Shown here: positions 52,360-61,926 of the stretch, one piece after another | Position numbering within the stretch: the stretch's first letter is position 1 | How the letters are laid out: every line of letters begins with the position of its first letter | Translations under genes and position numbers: made by a program | The notes under the pieces: generated by a model | Told to the model about the DNA's origin: nothing | The model's database searches: none | What the model saw: the letters and a program-made list of their open reading frames with translations, nothing else | DNA from: AWTP1-18 sp036504515 | Lineage (GTDB): Bacteria; Pseudomonadota; Gammaproteobacteria; Burkholderiales; Rhodocyclaceae | Assembly (NCBI GenBank): GCA_036504515.1 | Contig: DASXVA010000001.1 | Coordinates: 806,001-870,000 of the forward strand | Reading direction: 5' to 3' | Length of the DNA: 64,000 nt

Positions 52360-52594
52360 TTGATGTCGCTTTCCAAAGTCTCTACATGGTCAGCCGACAT
52401 GCCCAAGTATGAAAAGATGTAAAACGACATTGGTATTGACATAAAAAATCAACCTTGTAGGATTTGAACGAAACGACCGTTTGGATTCCCTTCCTATTAC
52501 GTGAGGTGACACGACGGATAAAAAACTCATTTTTACTTCCTTTCATGGAGCCCGGTAGTGTGACTCAAACACTCTTCAAGATGCGTGTAACGCA

Positions 52595-54283
52595 ATGAGT
52601 TATTCACCTGAGTCTCAGAAGGACGATGCTTCTGAACTGCTGCTGGGTTTGATGGATTGCTTACCGCTCGGTGTAGCCATTACCAATACCCAGGGGCTGA
52701 TTCTGAAAGTCAATCCAGCCTTCTCTTCGATCACGGGCTATCCTGCCCATGAGGTCAATGGACAAAGTCTGAGCCTGATCAATCCTAGGAAAACTGATGT
52801 CGGTAACGAAAATGGCGATGAGGTCTGGGCCCAGCGGCGCGATGGTTCACTTTTCCCGAAGCAGCAGTTACTCCATCCGGTGCAAGGGCGAAAGGGGATG
52901 GTCACTCATCACATTGCGCTGATTTCAGACTTGACCCAGCACCGGAAAAATGAAAGCCATATTGAACGATTGGTTTACTACGATGACCTAACCAGCTTGC
53001 CAAATCGGCAAATGCTTTTGCAACAACTGGCCCAGTTGATTGAAATCGGGCAGCGGGATGAGGTTACCTTTGCAGTTCTGCTCATTGACCTGGACCGTTT
53101 CAAGACATTCAATGACTCCTTGGGACATCCCGTTGGAGACAAAATCTTGCAAGAGGCTGCCCAGCGGATTGAAACAGCAATCCGGCGGACGGACATGGTG
53201 TCGAGGCAAGGAGGGGACGAGTTCATAGCGGTGTTGACGCATTTGAACAACCCTGAAGACGCGGCTGTTGTCGCAGGCAACATATTGACAGCAATGGCTC
53301 AGCCTATTTCAGTGCCTCCTCATCTACTTACCGTGACTCCCAGTATCGGTATCAGTCTGTTTCCTCACGATGCCACTACGGCAGAGGCCTTGTTGCGCTG
53401 TGCTGATACAGCCATGTACCACGCGAAGGAAGAAGGCCGTAACAATTTCCAGTATTACACCCCCTTGCTCAATCATCGGGCACAGGAACGGATGACCATG
53501 GAAACTGCCCTTCGGGCAGCGATGATCGCCGAGGAGTTAAGTTTGCACTTCCAGCCCCAGATTGACTTGCAGTGCGGCAAAATAATCGGAGCAGAAGCAC
53601 TACTGCGGTGGCAGACCGAAGATGGAAATTGGATCCCACCATCACAGTTCATCCCTGTAGCTGAAGAGTGTGGCCTTATCGTGAGTCTTGGTGCTTGGGC
53701 ATTGGAAGAAGCCTGCCGACAACGAAAGCAATGGAACGACATTGGTCTGCCGTCTTTCCCCATTGCGGTGAATTGTTCAGCTCTGCAATTTCGGCAGAGG
53801 GGCTTTAAACAGCTTGTGTTGGACACCATTACTGCTCATGGTTTGGGGGCAGATGATATCGAGCTGGAAATCACAGAATCGATTTTGATGGATAGCCCTG
53901 AGCTTGCTCGAACGTTACTTGAAGAATTTAAAGAGGCCGGTATCAGTGTGGCTATGGATGATTTTGGCACAGGCTACTCCAGCCTAGCCTATCTGAAAAA
54001 GTTTCCGGTGGATCGACTCAAGATCGATGCTGCATTCATTCGGGAACTTGATCAGGATGCTATCAATCGTGCCATTGTCCAATCCATCATTGCTTTGGGG
54101 AAAAACCTGAATCTGAATTTGATTGCCGAGGGTGTGGAAACGGTGCAAATCATTGATCTATTAGCACAGTATGGATGCCATGCTGTTCAAGGTTATGGTA
54201 TTTGCCGGCCAATGGCTGCATCCGCCTTGGAGAATTGGATTGCAGGCCGAGGCAAAGATCAGGGACGGCCGAGGAAGAAGTAA
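52595..54283 (+). CDS. PAS-GGDEF-EAL cyclic-di-GMP signalling protein
   Basis: This 562-aa protein has a PAS domain (about residues 15-125, GVAITNTQGLILKVNPAFSSITGY), a GGDEF domain with intact GGDEF (RQGGDEFIAVL, about 205), and an EAL domain with EALLRW (about 330), DDFGTGYSSL and ESILMD. Both active sites look intact, so it could make or break c-di-GMP depending on the PAS signal. There is no membrane segment. Its 3' end overlaps the convergent patatin gene by 25 bp, and no terminator is visible. Confidence 0.94.
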   Translation: MSYSPESQKDDASELLLGLMDCLPLGVAITNTQGLILKVNPAFSSITGYPAHEVNGQSLSLINPRKTDVGNENGDEVWAQRRDGSLFPKQQLLHPVQGRKGMVTHHIALISDLTQHRKNESHIERLVYYDDLTSLPNRQMLLQQLAQLIEIGQRDEVTFAVLLIDLDRFKTFNDSLGHPVGDKILQEAAQRIETAIRRTDMVSRQGGDEFIAVLTHLNNPEDAAVVAGNILTAMAQPISVPPHLLTVTPSIGISLFPHDATTAEALLRCADTAMYHAKEEGRNNFQYYTPLLNHRAQERMTMETALRAAMIAEELSLHFQPQIDLQCGKIIGAEALLRWQTEDGNWIPPSQFIPVAEECGLIVSLGAWALEEACRQRKQWNDIGLPSFPIAVNCSALQFRQRGFKQLVLDTITAHGLGADDIELEITESILMDSPELARTLLEEFKEAGISVAMDDFGTGYSSLAYLKKFPVDRLKIDAAFIRELDQDAINRAIVQSIIALGKNLNLNLIAEGVETVQIIDLLAQYGCHAVQGYGICRPMAASALENWIAGRGKDQGRPRKK

Positions 54284-56502
54284 ATGGCCCGGTAACCGCC
54301 TTCTGCTGCCCCAAGGGCAATATAGGCCGGGCCGATGGGGGTATCCGCCGCGAGGAAAACGCTGCCGGCCTTGCGCAGGCTACTCCAGTCCATTTGGCTG
54401 CGGTCAGCCCAGGCATTACCCATTTCCGCCGAGGCTCCGGCATACAAAGCTCGACCGAAGGGCGTGATTTCTGCCAGCCGATAGCGATAGGTCACTTTGC
54501 CCAGGGCCAGGAAATTGCCATCGATCTGGTCGTTGCGATAGCCAGACAGGCGCTGGAAACCACCCAAGCGAAAATCGGAGTAACCGATGCGGCTGCGGTC
54601 CATGAAACCGGCAAATTCGGCGCCCCACTGCAGGGTGCTGCGCCCGCTGCTGACGGCGCCGGTGGCGGCGGATTTCCAGCGGGTATAGGTGGCGGCGGTG
54701 ATGGCGTTGTTGTCGGAGTGATTGCGGGCATTGAAGAATTCCCCCGATACACGCCAGCCTTCCCGGGGAAAGGCAGCATTATCGAGTTGATCCAGCACCA
54801 GACTGCCGCTTAGCCCTGATTCATTAAAGCGGACAGAATCGACGCCCAAGGTACCAATGGTCTGGTTCGCCTGAAAGCTGCCTCGGGCCAGGCCAAGGCG
54901 CGCTTCACCCAGGGTGCCGAACAGGCCGACAGGGACGCCCAGATCAACGCCGATTCGATTAAAGCCCCCTTGCCACTGAGAAACCCGGTGGTCGCCTTGA
55001 TAAACATCCAGTGTGCGCCGCTCAATTTCAACGTGGGGAGCAACAAACACTCTGGCACCCGGGCCTAGGGGTTGCATGAATTCACTCTTGAATCCCCGGG
55101 TGCGACCCAGTTGCAAGCGATTGCGCCATTCGCCACCCCAGCTGTTGACCCAGGGCAGACGGTGGCCCAGCAGCAGGTCGAAGCCAGCACTGCCTTCGAA
55201 ATCAGTTGAGCCTCCCAAGCCCAGACGCAAAAAGTGAGGCCCCCATTCTTTTTCCTGGACTTGGTAAACCACGCCGAAACGGTCATTGCCCAGGGCTGAG
55301 TCGGTAAGTCGATAATCCACTCGCTCGAAATCACCCCGCCCCAGAAGACGGGCCGCATCAGCCTGGAACCGGGCATCACTGGCTTCTTGACCAGGCTCCG
55401 TCGTGATACCCGCCAACAGAGCTTCACTATTGCTGCGCTGGGTACCTTCCACCTGGACAAAGGCGAGCTTGCCTTGGTGACTGGCAAGGCCAGGGCGAGC
55501 GGTGAGATGAGCCTGCCATTGGGCTGGGCTCAAAGCCAGGGGCGCCAGGGCCTGGGTGGCCTTGAGGGCGGCGGTGGCGCCGGCGTCAATGCCGCCCAAG
55601 GCATTGGGAAAGTCGAGGGAACTGAGCTTGCCCAGTTCCGGCGTAATCAGCACATCCTTCGGCGTCAGCTTGGCCAGTTGAGCCTTGACGTTCTGGCCCG
55701 CCAGGATGGAGATCATCTGGCGAGTGACCCCCAGCACATTGCCCAGGCTTTCCCGGGAGGCCAGGGGCGTGCCGATATTCACTGCAATGATGACGTCGGC
55801 CCCCATGGCTCTGGCCACATCCACTGGTAGATTGGCCACCATGCCGCCGTCGCCGAAGACGCGACCTTCCACATCAATGGGAGCAAAGGCGCCGGGCACC
55901 GACATGCTGGCGCGCATCACCCGGGCAAGGTTGCCGTGATCGAACACCACCCCTTCGCCACTGACCATATCGGTGGCCACGGCGCGAAAGGGAATGGGCA
56001 GGTGATCAAAATTGTTGATCGCCGAGACCCGCTGGGTCATGCGAGCCAGCATGCGCTCAAAGCCGACACCGCCCACGGTGCCTTTGGGTAACCGCAACTT
56101 GCCGTCGCCGTAACCCAGTTCGAGGGAAACGGGAAAGTCGAAGTCTTCGTCCTTCTGCTGCTGGGACCGTTCTCGTCGGGGCGGCTTGTCATCGAACTGT
56201 TCACTCCAGTCCAGATCGCGCACGATGCGTTCCAGCTCGTCGGCGCTGTAGCCCGCTGCGTAGAGGCCGCCGACGATGGCCCCCATGCTGGTACCTGCGA
56301 TGCAGTGGATGGGGATGTGCTGCTGCTCCAGTATGCGCAGGACGCCGATGTGGGCGATACCCCGGGCACCGCCACCGGAGAGGACGAGACAGACTTTAGG
56401 TGGGGGAGTTGTTACTGACGCAGACGGAGCGGCAAGACTGTTGGCCGAAAGAGCGCCGACCAGTAGCAGGCAGCAGAGGGCAAAACATTTTTTCAGGAAC
56501 AT
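54259..56502 (-). CDS. Patatin-like phospholipase with outer-membrane beta-barrel (type Vd secretion, PlpD-like)
   Basis: This 747-aa protein has a Sec signal (residues 1-24) and a patatin domain (about 36-310) with the oxyanion GGGARG, nucleophile GTSMG and catalytic DGG (VFGDGGMVANLP). A POTRA-like segment follows (about 340-410, GKLAFVQVEGTQRSNSEAL), then a C-terminal 16-strand-type barrel. This is the layout of PlpD-type phospholipases, which expose or release a lipase. The last residue is Pro, not the usual aromatic barrel end. It is the last gene of fecR-ompA-patatin. Confidence 0.9.
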   Translation of the reverse strand: MFLKKCFALCCLLLVGALSANSLAAPSASVTTPPPKVCLVLSGGGARGIAHIGVLRILEQQHIPIHCIAGTSMGAIVGGLYAAGYSADELERIVRDLDWSEQFDDKPPRRERSQQQKDEDFDFPVSLELGYGDGKLRLPKGTVGGVGFERMLARMTQRVSAINNFDHLPIPFRAVATDMVSGEGVVFDHGNLARVMRASMSVPGAFAPIDVEGRVFGDGGMVANLPVDVARAMGADVIIAVNIGTPLASRESLGNVLGVTRQMISILAGQNVKAQLAKLTPKDVLITPELGKLSSLDFPNALGGIDAGATAALKATQALAPLALSPAQWQAHLTARPGLASHQGKLAFVQVEGTQRSNSEALLAGITTEPGQEASDARFQADAARLLGRGDFERVDYRLTDSALGNDRFGVVYQVQEKEWGPHFLRLGLGGSTDFEGSAGFDLLLGHRLPWVNSWGGEWRNRLQLGRTRGFKSEFMQPLGPGARVFVAPHVEIERRTLDVYQGDHRVSQWQGGFNRIGVDLGVPVGLFGTLGEARLGLARGSFQANQTIGTLGVDSVRFNESGLSGSLVLDQLDNAAFPREGWRVSGEFFNARNHSDNNAITAATYTRWKSAATGAVSSGRSTLQWGAEFAGFMDRSRIGYSDFRLGGFQRLSGYRNDQIDGNFLALGKVTYRYRLAEITPFGRALYAGASAEMGNAWADRSQMDWSSLRKAGSVFLAADTPIGPAYIALGAAEGGYRAIYFFLGRP

Positions 56503-56538
56503 GGCGGCGAAATCCGAAGGTCAGCCGCCATTATCCGG

Positions 56539-57120
56539 TTAGCGCAGCTTGATGACCACCCTGCGGTTACGCGGCTCTGGTACACCGGGCCGGGTCGGGA
56601 CCTGGGGTTCCCGTTCGCCGCGTCCCACCACCTGGATCACGTCCTTCGGGATACCGGCGCTGATCAACAGGTCACGGATGCGCTGGGCCCGTTCCAGGGA
56701 AAGCTTGTCGTTGAAAGCAGAATCTCCCACGGCATCGGTGTAGCCGATAACCACCACCTCCGGCGCCGGGAAGTCCTTGAGCAATTTCAGCACCCCGGGC
56801 ACCAAGGCCTTGGACTGGGGCGTCAGGCGGTCGGAACCGAATTCGAAGTTGAGTTCAATCCGCTGGGGCCGGGGTGGCAGACCATCAAGTACGGCGCCGT
56901 AGCGGGACTGAATTTCTTCCTGGCTGGATTGCCGGGGCGCACCGCCACCGACCGACGCCACGGAATAAGCTTTCGATAGTTCCGTGGTGCCGCCCTTGGT
57001 GATCACATCGACCCGGCCCACTTTGCCATCTTTGTCCGGCAGCAAAACAATCTTTTCATTGGCGCAGGCCGCCAGCAGACTCAGGGCCAGCCACGGGACG
57101 CAGTGTTTCAGATTAGCCAT
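56539..57120 (-). CDS. OmpA-family peptidoglycan-associated lipoprotein
   Basis: This 193-aa protein has a lipobox (LAAC, Cys19), a linker, and an OmpA-C domain (about residues 90-190) with GYTDAVGDSAFNDKLSLERAQRIRDLLI and EPRNRRVVI, which bind peptidoglycan. It anchors the outer membrane to the wall. It overlaps fecR by 1 bp and ends 36 bp before patatin, so the three form one operon. Confidence 0.9.
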   Translation of the reverse strand: MANLKHCVPWLALSLLAACANEKIVLLPDKDGKVGRVDVITKGGTTELSKAYSVASVGGGAPRQSSQEEIQSRYGAVLDGLPPRPQRIELNFEFGSDRLTPQSKALVPGVLKLLKDFPAPEVVVIGYTDAVGDSAFNDKLSLERAQRIRDLLISAGIPKDVIQVVGRGEREPQVPTRPGVPEPRNRRVVIKLR

Positions 57121-57566
57121 CAGTTACCCAGATCCACAATGAATTCGGTGCCGCGAATACCCAAGGTTGCGGTAGGCGTTGTTACCCGCATAGCCGTCGG
57201 TGAGCTTTTGGCAACCAGGCCGGAGACAAAGGCGGCAATGCCTTTCACTACTGAAATTACCACGCCGCCGTTTTGGGTTGATGGATTGAAGGCGAATTCG
57301 TTGATCACCAATTGCGTATTGGCGCTACCGGAAATCAGGGTGTCGTCCCGCAGGGTGATGGCAACGTGGCTATCCCTGGCGGTAATCACTTTGTCCAGGG
57401 GATAGAGCTTGTCGCCCACGCTGAGAGGACTTTGTTGACCATTGCGTTCCACCTGAACGGTACCGTTCATGGCCTTTACCGTTCCTGCCCATTCCGCAGC
57501 CAGGGCGGAAGCGGAAAACAGGGTAATAGACAGCAGCAGGGCGCAGGACTGGAAGAAGCGGATCAT
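57120..57566 (-). CDS. FecR domain protein, secreted
   Basis: This 148-aa protein has a signal peptide (cleaved near ALAA, residue 24) and a FecR beta domain (residues 28-145) with AGTVKAMNGTVQVERNGQQSPLSVGDKLY and TPTATLGIRGTEFIVDLG. It is not part of a sigma/anti-sigma pair here; such free FecR proteins are periplasmic or surface-bound and of unknown role. It heads the fecR-ompA-patatin operon. Confidence 0.85.
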   Translation of the reverse strand: MIRFFQSCALLLSITLFSASALAAEWAGTVKAMNGTVQVERNGQQSPLSVGDKLYPLDKVITARDSHVAITLRDDTLISGSANTQLVINEFAFNPSTQNGGVVISVVKGIAAFVSGLVAKSSPTAMRVTTPTATLGIRGTEFIVDLGN

Positions 57567-57690
57567 GGGCGAGGACTCTGCGTTGCGAGGTGGGCCTGGA
57601 CGCGAAATTGCATCGGGGCAATGGCGTCTACTGTAGAGGCAATGCAGGGAAATTTGAAGAGGTGTGCATCACGGCTGGCGCCAATGATGT

Positions 57691-57721
57691 GACACCGAAA
57701 GACTTGACGTCTTTCGGTGTC
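57691..57721. terminator. Hairpin downstream of ilvD
   Basis: GACACCGAAAGAC and GTCTTTCGGTGTC form a perfect 13-bp stem with a 5-nt loop. It lies 13 nt past the ilvD stop but lacks a T tract, so termination is likely but not certain. Confidence 0.6.
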
Positions 57722-57733
57722 GTAGCGGATTGC

Positions 57734-59584
57734 TTATTTCTTCAGTTGGCTGACGTCGCGCACAGCACCGGTGTCGGCGCTGGTGGCCATGGCGGCATAG
57801 GCCAGCAGGGCGGCGGATACCACGCGCTGGCGATTGACCGGCTTCCAGGCATCGGCACCCTTGGCGTCCATGGCCGTACGGCGGATGGCCAACTCATCCT
57901 CACTGACAGCCAGATGGATGCGGCGGTTGGGGATGTCGATATCCACGGTGTCACCTTCTTCCACCAGGCCAATGGCACCACCTTCCGCCGCTTCGGGAGA
58001 AGCGTGGCCGATGGAAAGGCCCGAGGTGCCACCAGAGAAACGACCATCGGTAAGCAGGGCACAGGCCTTGCCCAGACCTTTGGATTTCAGGTAGCTGGTG
58101 GGGTAGAGCATTTCCTGCATGCCGGGGCCGCCCTTGGGGCCTTCGTAGCGAATGATGACGATGTCGCCGGCCACTACCTTGTCGGCGAGGATGGCCTCGA
58201 CCGCGTCGTCCTGGCTCTCGAACACCCGGGCGCGGCCCTTGAAAACGAGGTTGGAGTCATCCACCCCTGCTGTCTTGACGATGCAGCCGCGCTCGGCGAT
58301 GTTGCCGAACAGCACAGCGATGCCGCCGTCCTGGGAGTAGGCATTGGCCTTGTCACGGATGCAACCGTTGCTGCGATCCATGTCCAGTTCGGGGAAACGG
58401 CGATCCTGGCTGAAGGCGGTCTGGGTCGGCACGCCACCGGGGGCGGCCTTGTAGAAGTCGAACACCGAGGTGTCGTGGGATTGCATGATGTCCCATTGTT
58501 GCAAAGCGCCGCGCAGGGTGGGGGTATGCACGGTATGGGCTTCGTGATGGATCAGGCCGGCCCGGTCCAATTCGCCGAGGATGGCCATGATGCCGCCGGC
58601 CCGGTGCACGTCTTCCATGTGGTACTTCTGGGTAGCGGGGGCCACCTTGGCCAGACAGGGGACGCGGCGGGAAAGACGGTCGATGTCCTTCATGGTGAAG
58701 TTGACCCCGGCCTCCCGGGCGGCTGCCAGCAGGTGCAGCACGGTGTTGGAGGAACCGCCCATGGCGATATCCAGGGTCATGGCGTTTTCGAAGGCTTCAA
58801 ACGTGGCGATGGATCGGGGCAGCACGGAGGCATCGTCCTGCTCGTAGTAACGCTTGCACAGTTCCACCACCAGACGACCAGCCTTGAGGAACAGTTCCTT
58901 GCGGTCGGCGTGGGTGGCCAGCAGGGAACCATTGCCGGGCAGAGAGAGGCCCAGGGCTTCGGTCAGACAGTTCATGGAATTGGCAGTGAACATGCCGGAA
59001 CAGGAGCCGCAAGTGGGACAAGCGGAACGTTCCATGTTGTCCACTTCTGCGTCGGTGTTGTGGCTGTCGGCCGCTTCGATCATGGCGTCGATCAGGTCCA
59101 CCTTGCGGAACTGGCCGTGCCACTGCACCTTGCCTGCTTCCATGGGGCCACCGGAAACGAAGACCACGGGGATGTTGAGGCGCATCGCGGCGAGCAGCAT
59201 GCCCGGGGTGATCTTGTCGCAATTGGAGATGCAGACCATGGCGTCGGCACAGTGGCCGTTCACCATGTATTCGACGCTGTCCGCAATCAGATCCCGGGAG
59301 GGCAGCGAATAAAGCATGCCGCCGTGGCCCATGGCGATGCCGTCGTCGATGGCGATGGTGTTGAATTCTTTGGCGATACCTCCGGCAGCTTCGATTTCCC
59401 GCGCCACCATTTGGCCCAAATCCTTGAGATGGACGTGGCCGGGAACGAACTGGGTAAAGGAGTTAACCACGGCGATGATGGGCTTGCCGAAGTCGCCATC
59501 CTTCATGCCGGTGGCGCGCCAAAGGGCGCGGGCGCCGGCCATGTTGCGGCCATGGGTGGAGGTGCGGGAACGGTATGCGGGCAT
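57734..59584 (-). CDS. ilvD: Dihydroxy-acid dehydratase
   Basis: IlvD dehydrates dihydroxy-isovalerate and dihydroxy-methylvalerate in valine, leucine and isoleucine synthesis. The 616-aa protein starts MPAYRSRTSTHGRNMAGARALWRATG and has the iron-sulfur ligand region GHCADAMVCISNCDKITPG (about residues 113-131) and CPTCGSCSGMFTANSMNC (about 195). It later has the conserved GRFSGGTSGLSIGHASPEA. GGAG precedes the ATG. It is divergent from the kdp operon. Confidence 0.97.
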   Translation of the reverse strand: MPAYRSRTSTHGRNMAGARALWRATGMKDGDFGKPIIAVVNSFTQFVPGHVHLKDLGQMVAREIEAAGGIAKEFNTIAIDDGIAMGHGGMLYSLPSRDLIADSVEYMVNGHCADAMVCISNCDKITPGMLLAAMRLNIPVVFVSGGPMEAGKVQWHGQFRKVDLIDAMIEAADSHNTDAEVDNMERSACPTCGSCSGMFTANSMNCLTEALGLSLPGNGSLLATHADRKELFLKAGRLVVELCKRYYEQDDASVLPRSIATFEAFENAMTLDIAMGGSSNTVLHLLAAAREAGVNFTMKDIDRLSRRVPCLAKVAPATQKYHMEDVHRAGGIMAILGELDRAGLIHHEAHTVHTPTLRGALQQWDIMQSHDTSVFDFYKAAPGGVPTQTAFSQDRRFPELDMDRSNGCIRDKANAYSQDGGIAVLFGNIAERGCIVKTAGVDDSNLVFKGRARVFESQDDAVEAILADKVVAGDIVIIRYEGPKGGPGMQEMLYPTSYLKSKGLGKACALLTDGRFSGGTSGLSIGHASPEAAEGGAIGLVEEGDTVDIDIPNRRIHLAVSEDELAIRRTAMDAKGADAWKPVNRQRVVSAALLAYAAMATSADTGAVRDVSQLKK

Positions 59585-59922
59585 GGAAGGCTCCGGAGTG
59601 CGCTAAGTCGAGCCGTTCATTTTATCCCCGTGTCCCTGTTGGTGGGGGATTGAAACTGGGACGAGGCACCGTGACTGGGGTGCGACGCAGGGAAAGGAGG
59701 ACAGAACCTGCACCGCACCCAGCCCTGGAGCTGCTGCTGGCCACTCGCCAAAATGACCAGCATTCCAATAGTGGAATAGATCGGCTGTCGTTGACCTGAC
59801 AGTGTTTCGCAGAAATTTCCATCATTTTTATACCGCGCATATTTTCCCCACCTGTCTTTTTGCAGAATTTTTAGACGCTGCTCCCTAGCATGGCCTTGTC
59901 GCAACAGATTCGGAGCCATGAA
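59585..59922. other. Divergent promoter region of ilvD and kdp
   Basis: This 338-bp gap should carry both promoters. Visible features: an inverted repeat ATTCCA-ATAG-TGGAAT (59762-59777), a TTGACC hexamer (59791-59796), and an A/T-rich stretch containing TTTATA and TATTTT (about 59825-59845), which faintly recalls the T-rich KdpE site. None is decisive. Confidence 0.4.
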
Positions 59923-60015
59923 ATGGATTTTGTCTATCTCGCAGGGATCACCTTGCTCCTGCTTGTACTGCTCGGCATGGCCAAAGGCTGTGCCCGCCTA
60001 GGGGAAAAGAAATGA
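59923..60015 (+). CDS. Small membrane protein preceding kdpF
   Basis: This 30-aa frame (MDFVYLAGITLLLLVLLGMAK plus a basic end GCARLGEKK) is one hydrophobic helix followed by positive charges. Its stop overlaps the kdpF start as ATGA, so it looks like a real co-translated gene. It is too short for most gene finders. A small membrane protein here could belong to the Kdp complex or its regulation; I know no assigned function. Confidence 0.6.
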   Translation: MDFVYLAGITLLLLVLLGMAKGCARLGEKK

Positions 60016-60104
60016 GTTGGATCACGATTGTCAGCGCTATCGCTGCTGTCGGTCTGCTGGTTTATCTAGTGGCCGCCCTATTGAACCCGGAGGACTTTTC
60101 ATGA
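60012..60104 (+). CDS. kdpF: K+-transporting ATPase small subunit KdpF
   Basis: This 30-aa single-helix protein (MSWITIVSAIAAVGLLVYLVAAL plus LNPEDFS) matches KdpF, whose conserved end is YL.AAL..PE.F. KdpF stabilises the KdpFABC potassium pump in the inner membrane. It overlaps the preceding small frame and kdpA by 4 bp each (ATGA). Confidence 0.85.
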   Translation: MSWITIVSAIAAVGLLVYLVAALLNPEDFS

Positions 60105-61909
60105 CTAACCATGCCTGGTTATTACTTGGGCTTTTCCTGTTGAGCCTTGTGCTCCTGGCGAAGCCTCTGGGTGTTTTCATTGCTGATGTGATGGAAGGTC
60201 GTCCCAGTCTGCTGCTACGCCTTGGCGGCCCCCTTGAGTCAGTGCTTTATCGTTTGTGCGGCGTACGCAAGGATGAGGAAATGGGTTGGCTGCGCTACGC
60301 CATGGCCATCCTGTTGTTCAATGCCATCGGCGCTTTGGCCGTGTATGCCTTGCAACGGCTGCAACTCTGGCTGCCGCTGAATCCCCAGCAGTTGGCCAAC
60401 ATCAGCCCGGATTCGTCTTTCAATACGGCCATCAGTTTTGCCACCAACACCAATTGGCAGGGCTATGGCGGTGAGTCCACCATGAGCTACCTGACCCAGA
60501 TGCTGGGTCTCACGGTGCAGAATTTTCTTTCCGCCGCCACCGGCATTGTTGTGGTCATCGCCTTGATCCGGGGCTTTGCCCGGCACTCGGCCAAGACCGT
60601 GGGTAATGCCTGGGTGGATTTGACCCGCATCACCCTCTACGTGCTGGTGCCCCTCTGCCTGTTGTATTCGGTATTCCTGGTAGGTCAGGGCGTGATCCAG
60701 AACTTTGACAGCTACAAGGATGTCAGCACCGTCGAAGTCACCCACTACGACAATCCCAAGCTGGATAACGAAGGTCAGCCTCTCAAGGACGACAAGGGGG
60801 CTGTCATCACGGAACCGGCTGAAACCCAAACCCAGACCTTGGCCATGGGCCCCGTCGCTTCTCAGGAAGCCATCAAGATGTTGGGCACCAATGGCGGCGG
60901 TTTCTTCAACGCCAATTCAGCCCATCCCTTTGAGAACCCGACACCCCTCTCCAACTTCATCCAGATGCTGTCGATCTTCCTCATCCCCGGAGCCCTTTGC
61001 TATGCCTTCGGTCGCATGGCGGGGGATACCCGGCAAGGGTGGGCGGTATTTGCCACCATGACCATTCTGTTCGTGACCATGGCTTACTTCGCCATTCATT
61101 TTGAGCAGCAGGGCAATCCGGTGTTAGCCCAATTAGGTGTCGATCAGTCCGAAACCCTGTTCCAGCCCGGCGGCAATATGGAAGGCAAGGAAACCCGTTT
61201 TGGTATCGCCGACTCGGGCTTGTTCGCCACCATCACTACCCTGGCTTCCTGCGGCGCGGTTAACGCCATGCACGATTCCTTTACCCCCATGGGCGGCTTC
61301 GTGCCCCTGTGGAACATGATGCTGGGCGAAGTGGTGTTCGGCGGCGTTGGTACCGGGCTCTACGGCATGCTGGTGTTCGCCATCATGGCTGTCTTCATCG
61401 CTGGTCTGATGATCGGCCGTACCCCCGAATATCTGGGCAAGAAGATCGAGTCCTTCGAGATGAAGATGGTGTCTATCGCTATCTTGGTAACGCCCTTGCT
61501 GGTCCTGGCAGGAACCGCGGTTGCGGTGATGTCTGCCGACGGCGTTGCCGGCATTGCCAATCCGGGCGCCCACGGTTTCTCGGAAATCCTCTACGCCTTT
61601 ACCTCGGCGGCCAACAATAACGGCAGTGCCTTTGCCGGTCTTTCAGCCAACACCCCCTTCTATAACGTCATGCTCGGTATCGCCATGTGGTTCGGCCGCT
61701 TCGGCGTGATCGTGCCGGTGCTGGCTTTGGCCGGTTCCCTTGCGGCAAAGAAACGTATCGCTGTGAGTGCCGGCACCATGCCGACCCACGGCCCCCTGTT
61801 TGTGGCGCTCTTGATCGGCACCGTAGTTCTGGTCGGTGCCCTCAACTACGTTCCCGCACTCGCCCTCGGCCCGGTGGTCGAGCATTTGATGCTCTGGTCC
61901 GGCCGTTAA
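60101..61909 (+). CDS. kdpA: K+-transporting ATPase subunit KdpA
   Basis: KdpA is the potassium channel-like subunit. The 602-aa protein has about ten membrane helices and selectivity-filter loops including NTNWQGYGGES (about residue 117) and TNGGGFFNANSAHPFENP (about 265). The ATG at 60101 is fixed by the 4-bp overlap with kdpF. The frame is open 28 codons upstream inside kdpF. It ends 17 bp before kdpB. Confidence 0.96.
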   Translation: MTNHAWLLLGLFLLSLVLLAKPLGVFIADVMEGRPSLLLRLGGPLESVLYRLCGVRKDEEMGWLRYAMAILLFNAIGALAVYALQRLQLWLPLNPQQLANISPDSSFNTAISFATNTNWQGYGGESTMSYLTQMLGLTVQNFLSAATGIVVVIALIRGFARHSAKTVGNAWVDLTRITLYVLVPLCLLYSVFLVGQGVIQNFDSYKDVSTVEVTHYDNPKLDNEGQPLKDDKGAVITEPAETQTQTLAMGPVASQEAIKMLGTNGGGFFNANSAHPFENPTPLSNFIQMLSIFLIPGALCYAFGRMAGDTRQGWAVFATMTILFVTMAYFAIHFEQQGNPVLAQLGVDQSETLFQPGGNMEGKETRFGIADSGLFATITTLASCGAVNAMHDSFTPMGGFVPLWNMMLGEVVFGGVGTGLYGMLVFAIMAVFIAGLMIGRTPEYLGKKIESFEMKMVSIAILVTPLLVLAGTAVAVMSADGVAGIANPGAHGFSEILYAFTSAANNNGSAFAGLSANTPFYNVMLGIAMWFGRFGVIVPVLALAGSLAAKKRIAVSAGTMPTHGPLFVALLIGTVVLVGALNYVPALALGPVVEHLMLWSGR

Positions 61910-61926
61910 GGCGAAGGAGAAATTTG

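Noticed and set aside
52595..54283. Degenerate GGDEF-EAL signalling protein
   Set aside because: Both the GGDEF and EAL motifs are intact, so there is no ground to call either domain inactive.
57590..59653. 687-codon open frame on the plus strand opposite ilvD
   Set aside because: It is an antisense shadow. ilvD on the minus strand has full family motifs, and the plus-strand protein is His/Gly/Val-rich with no recognisable domain.
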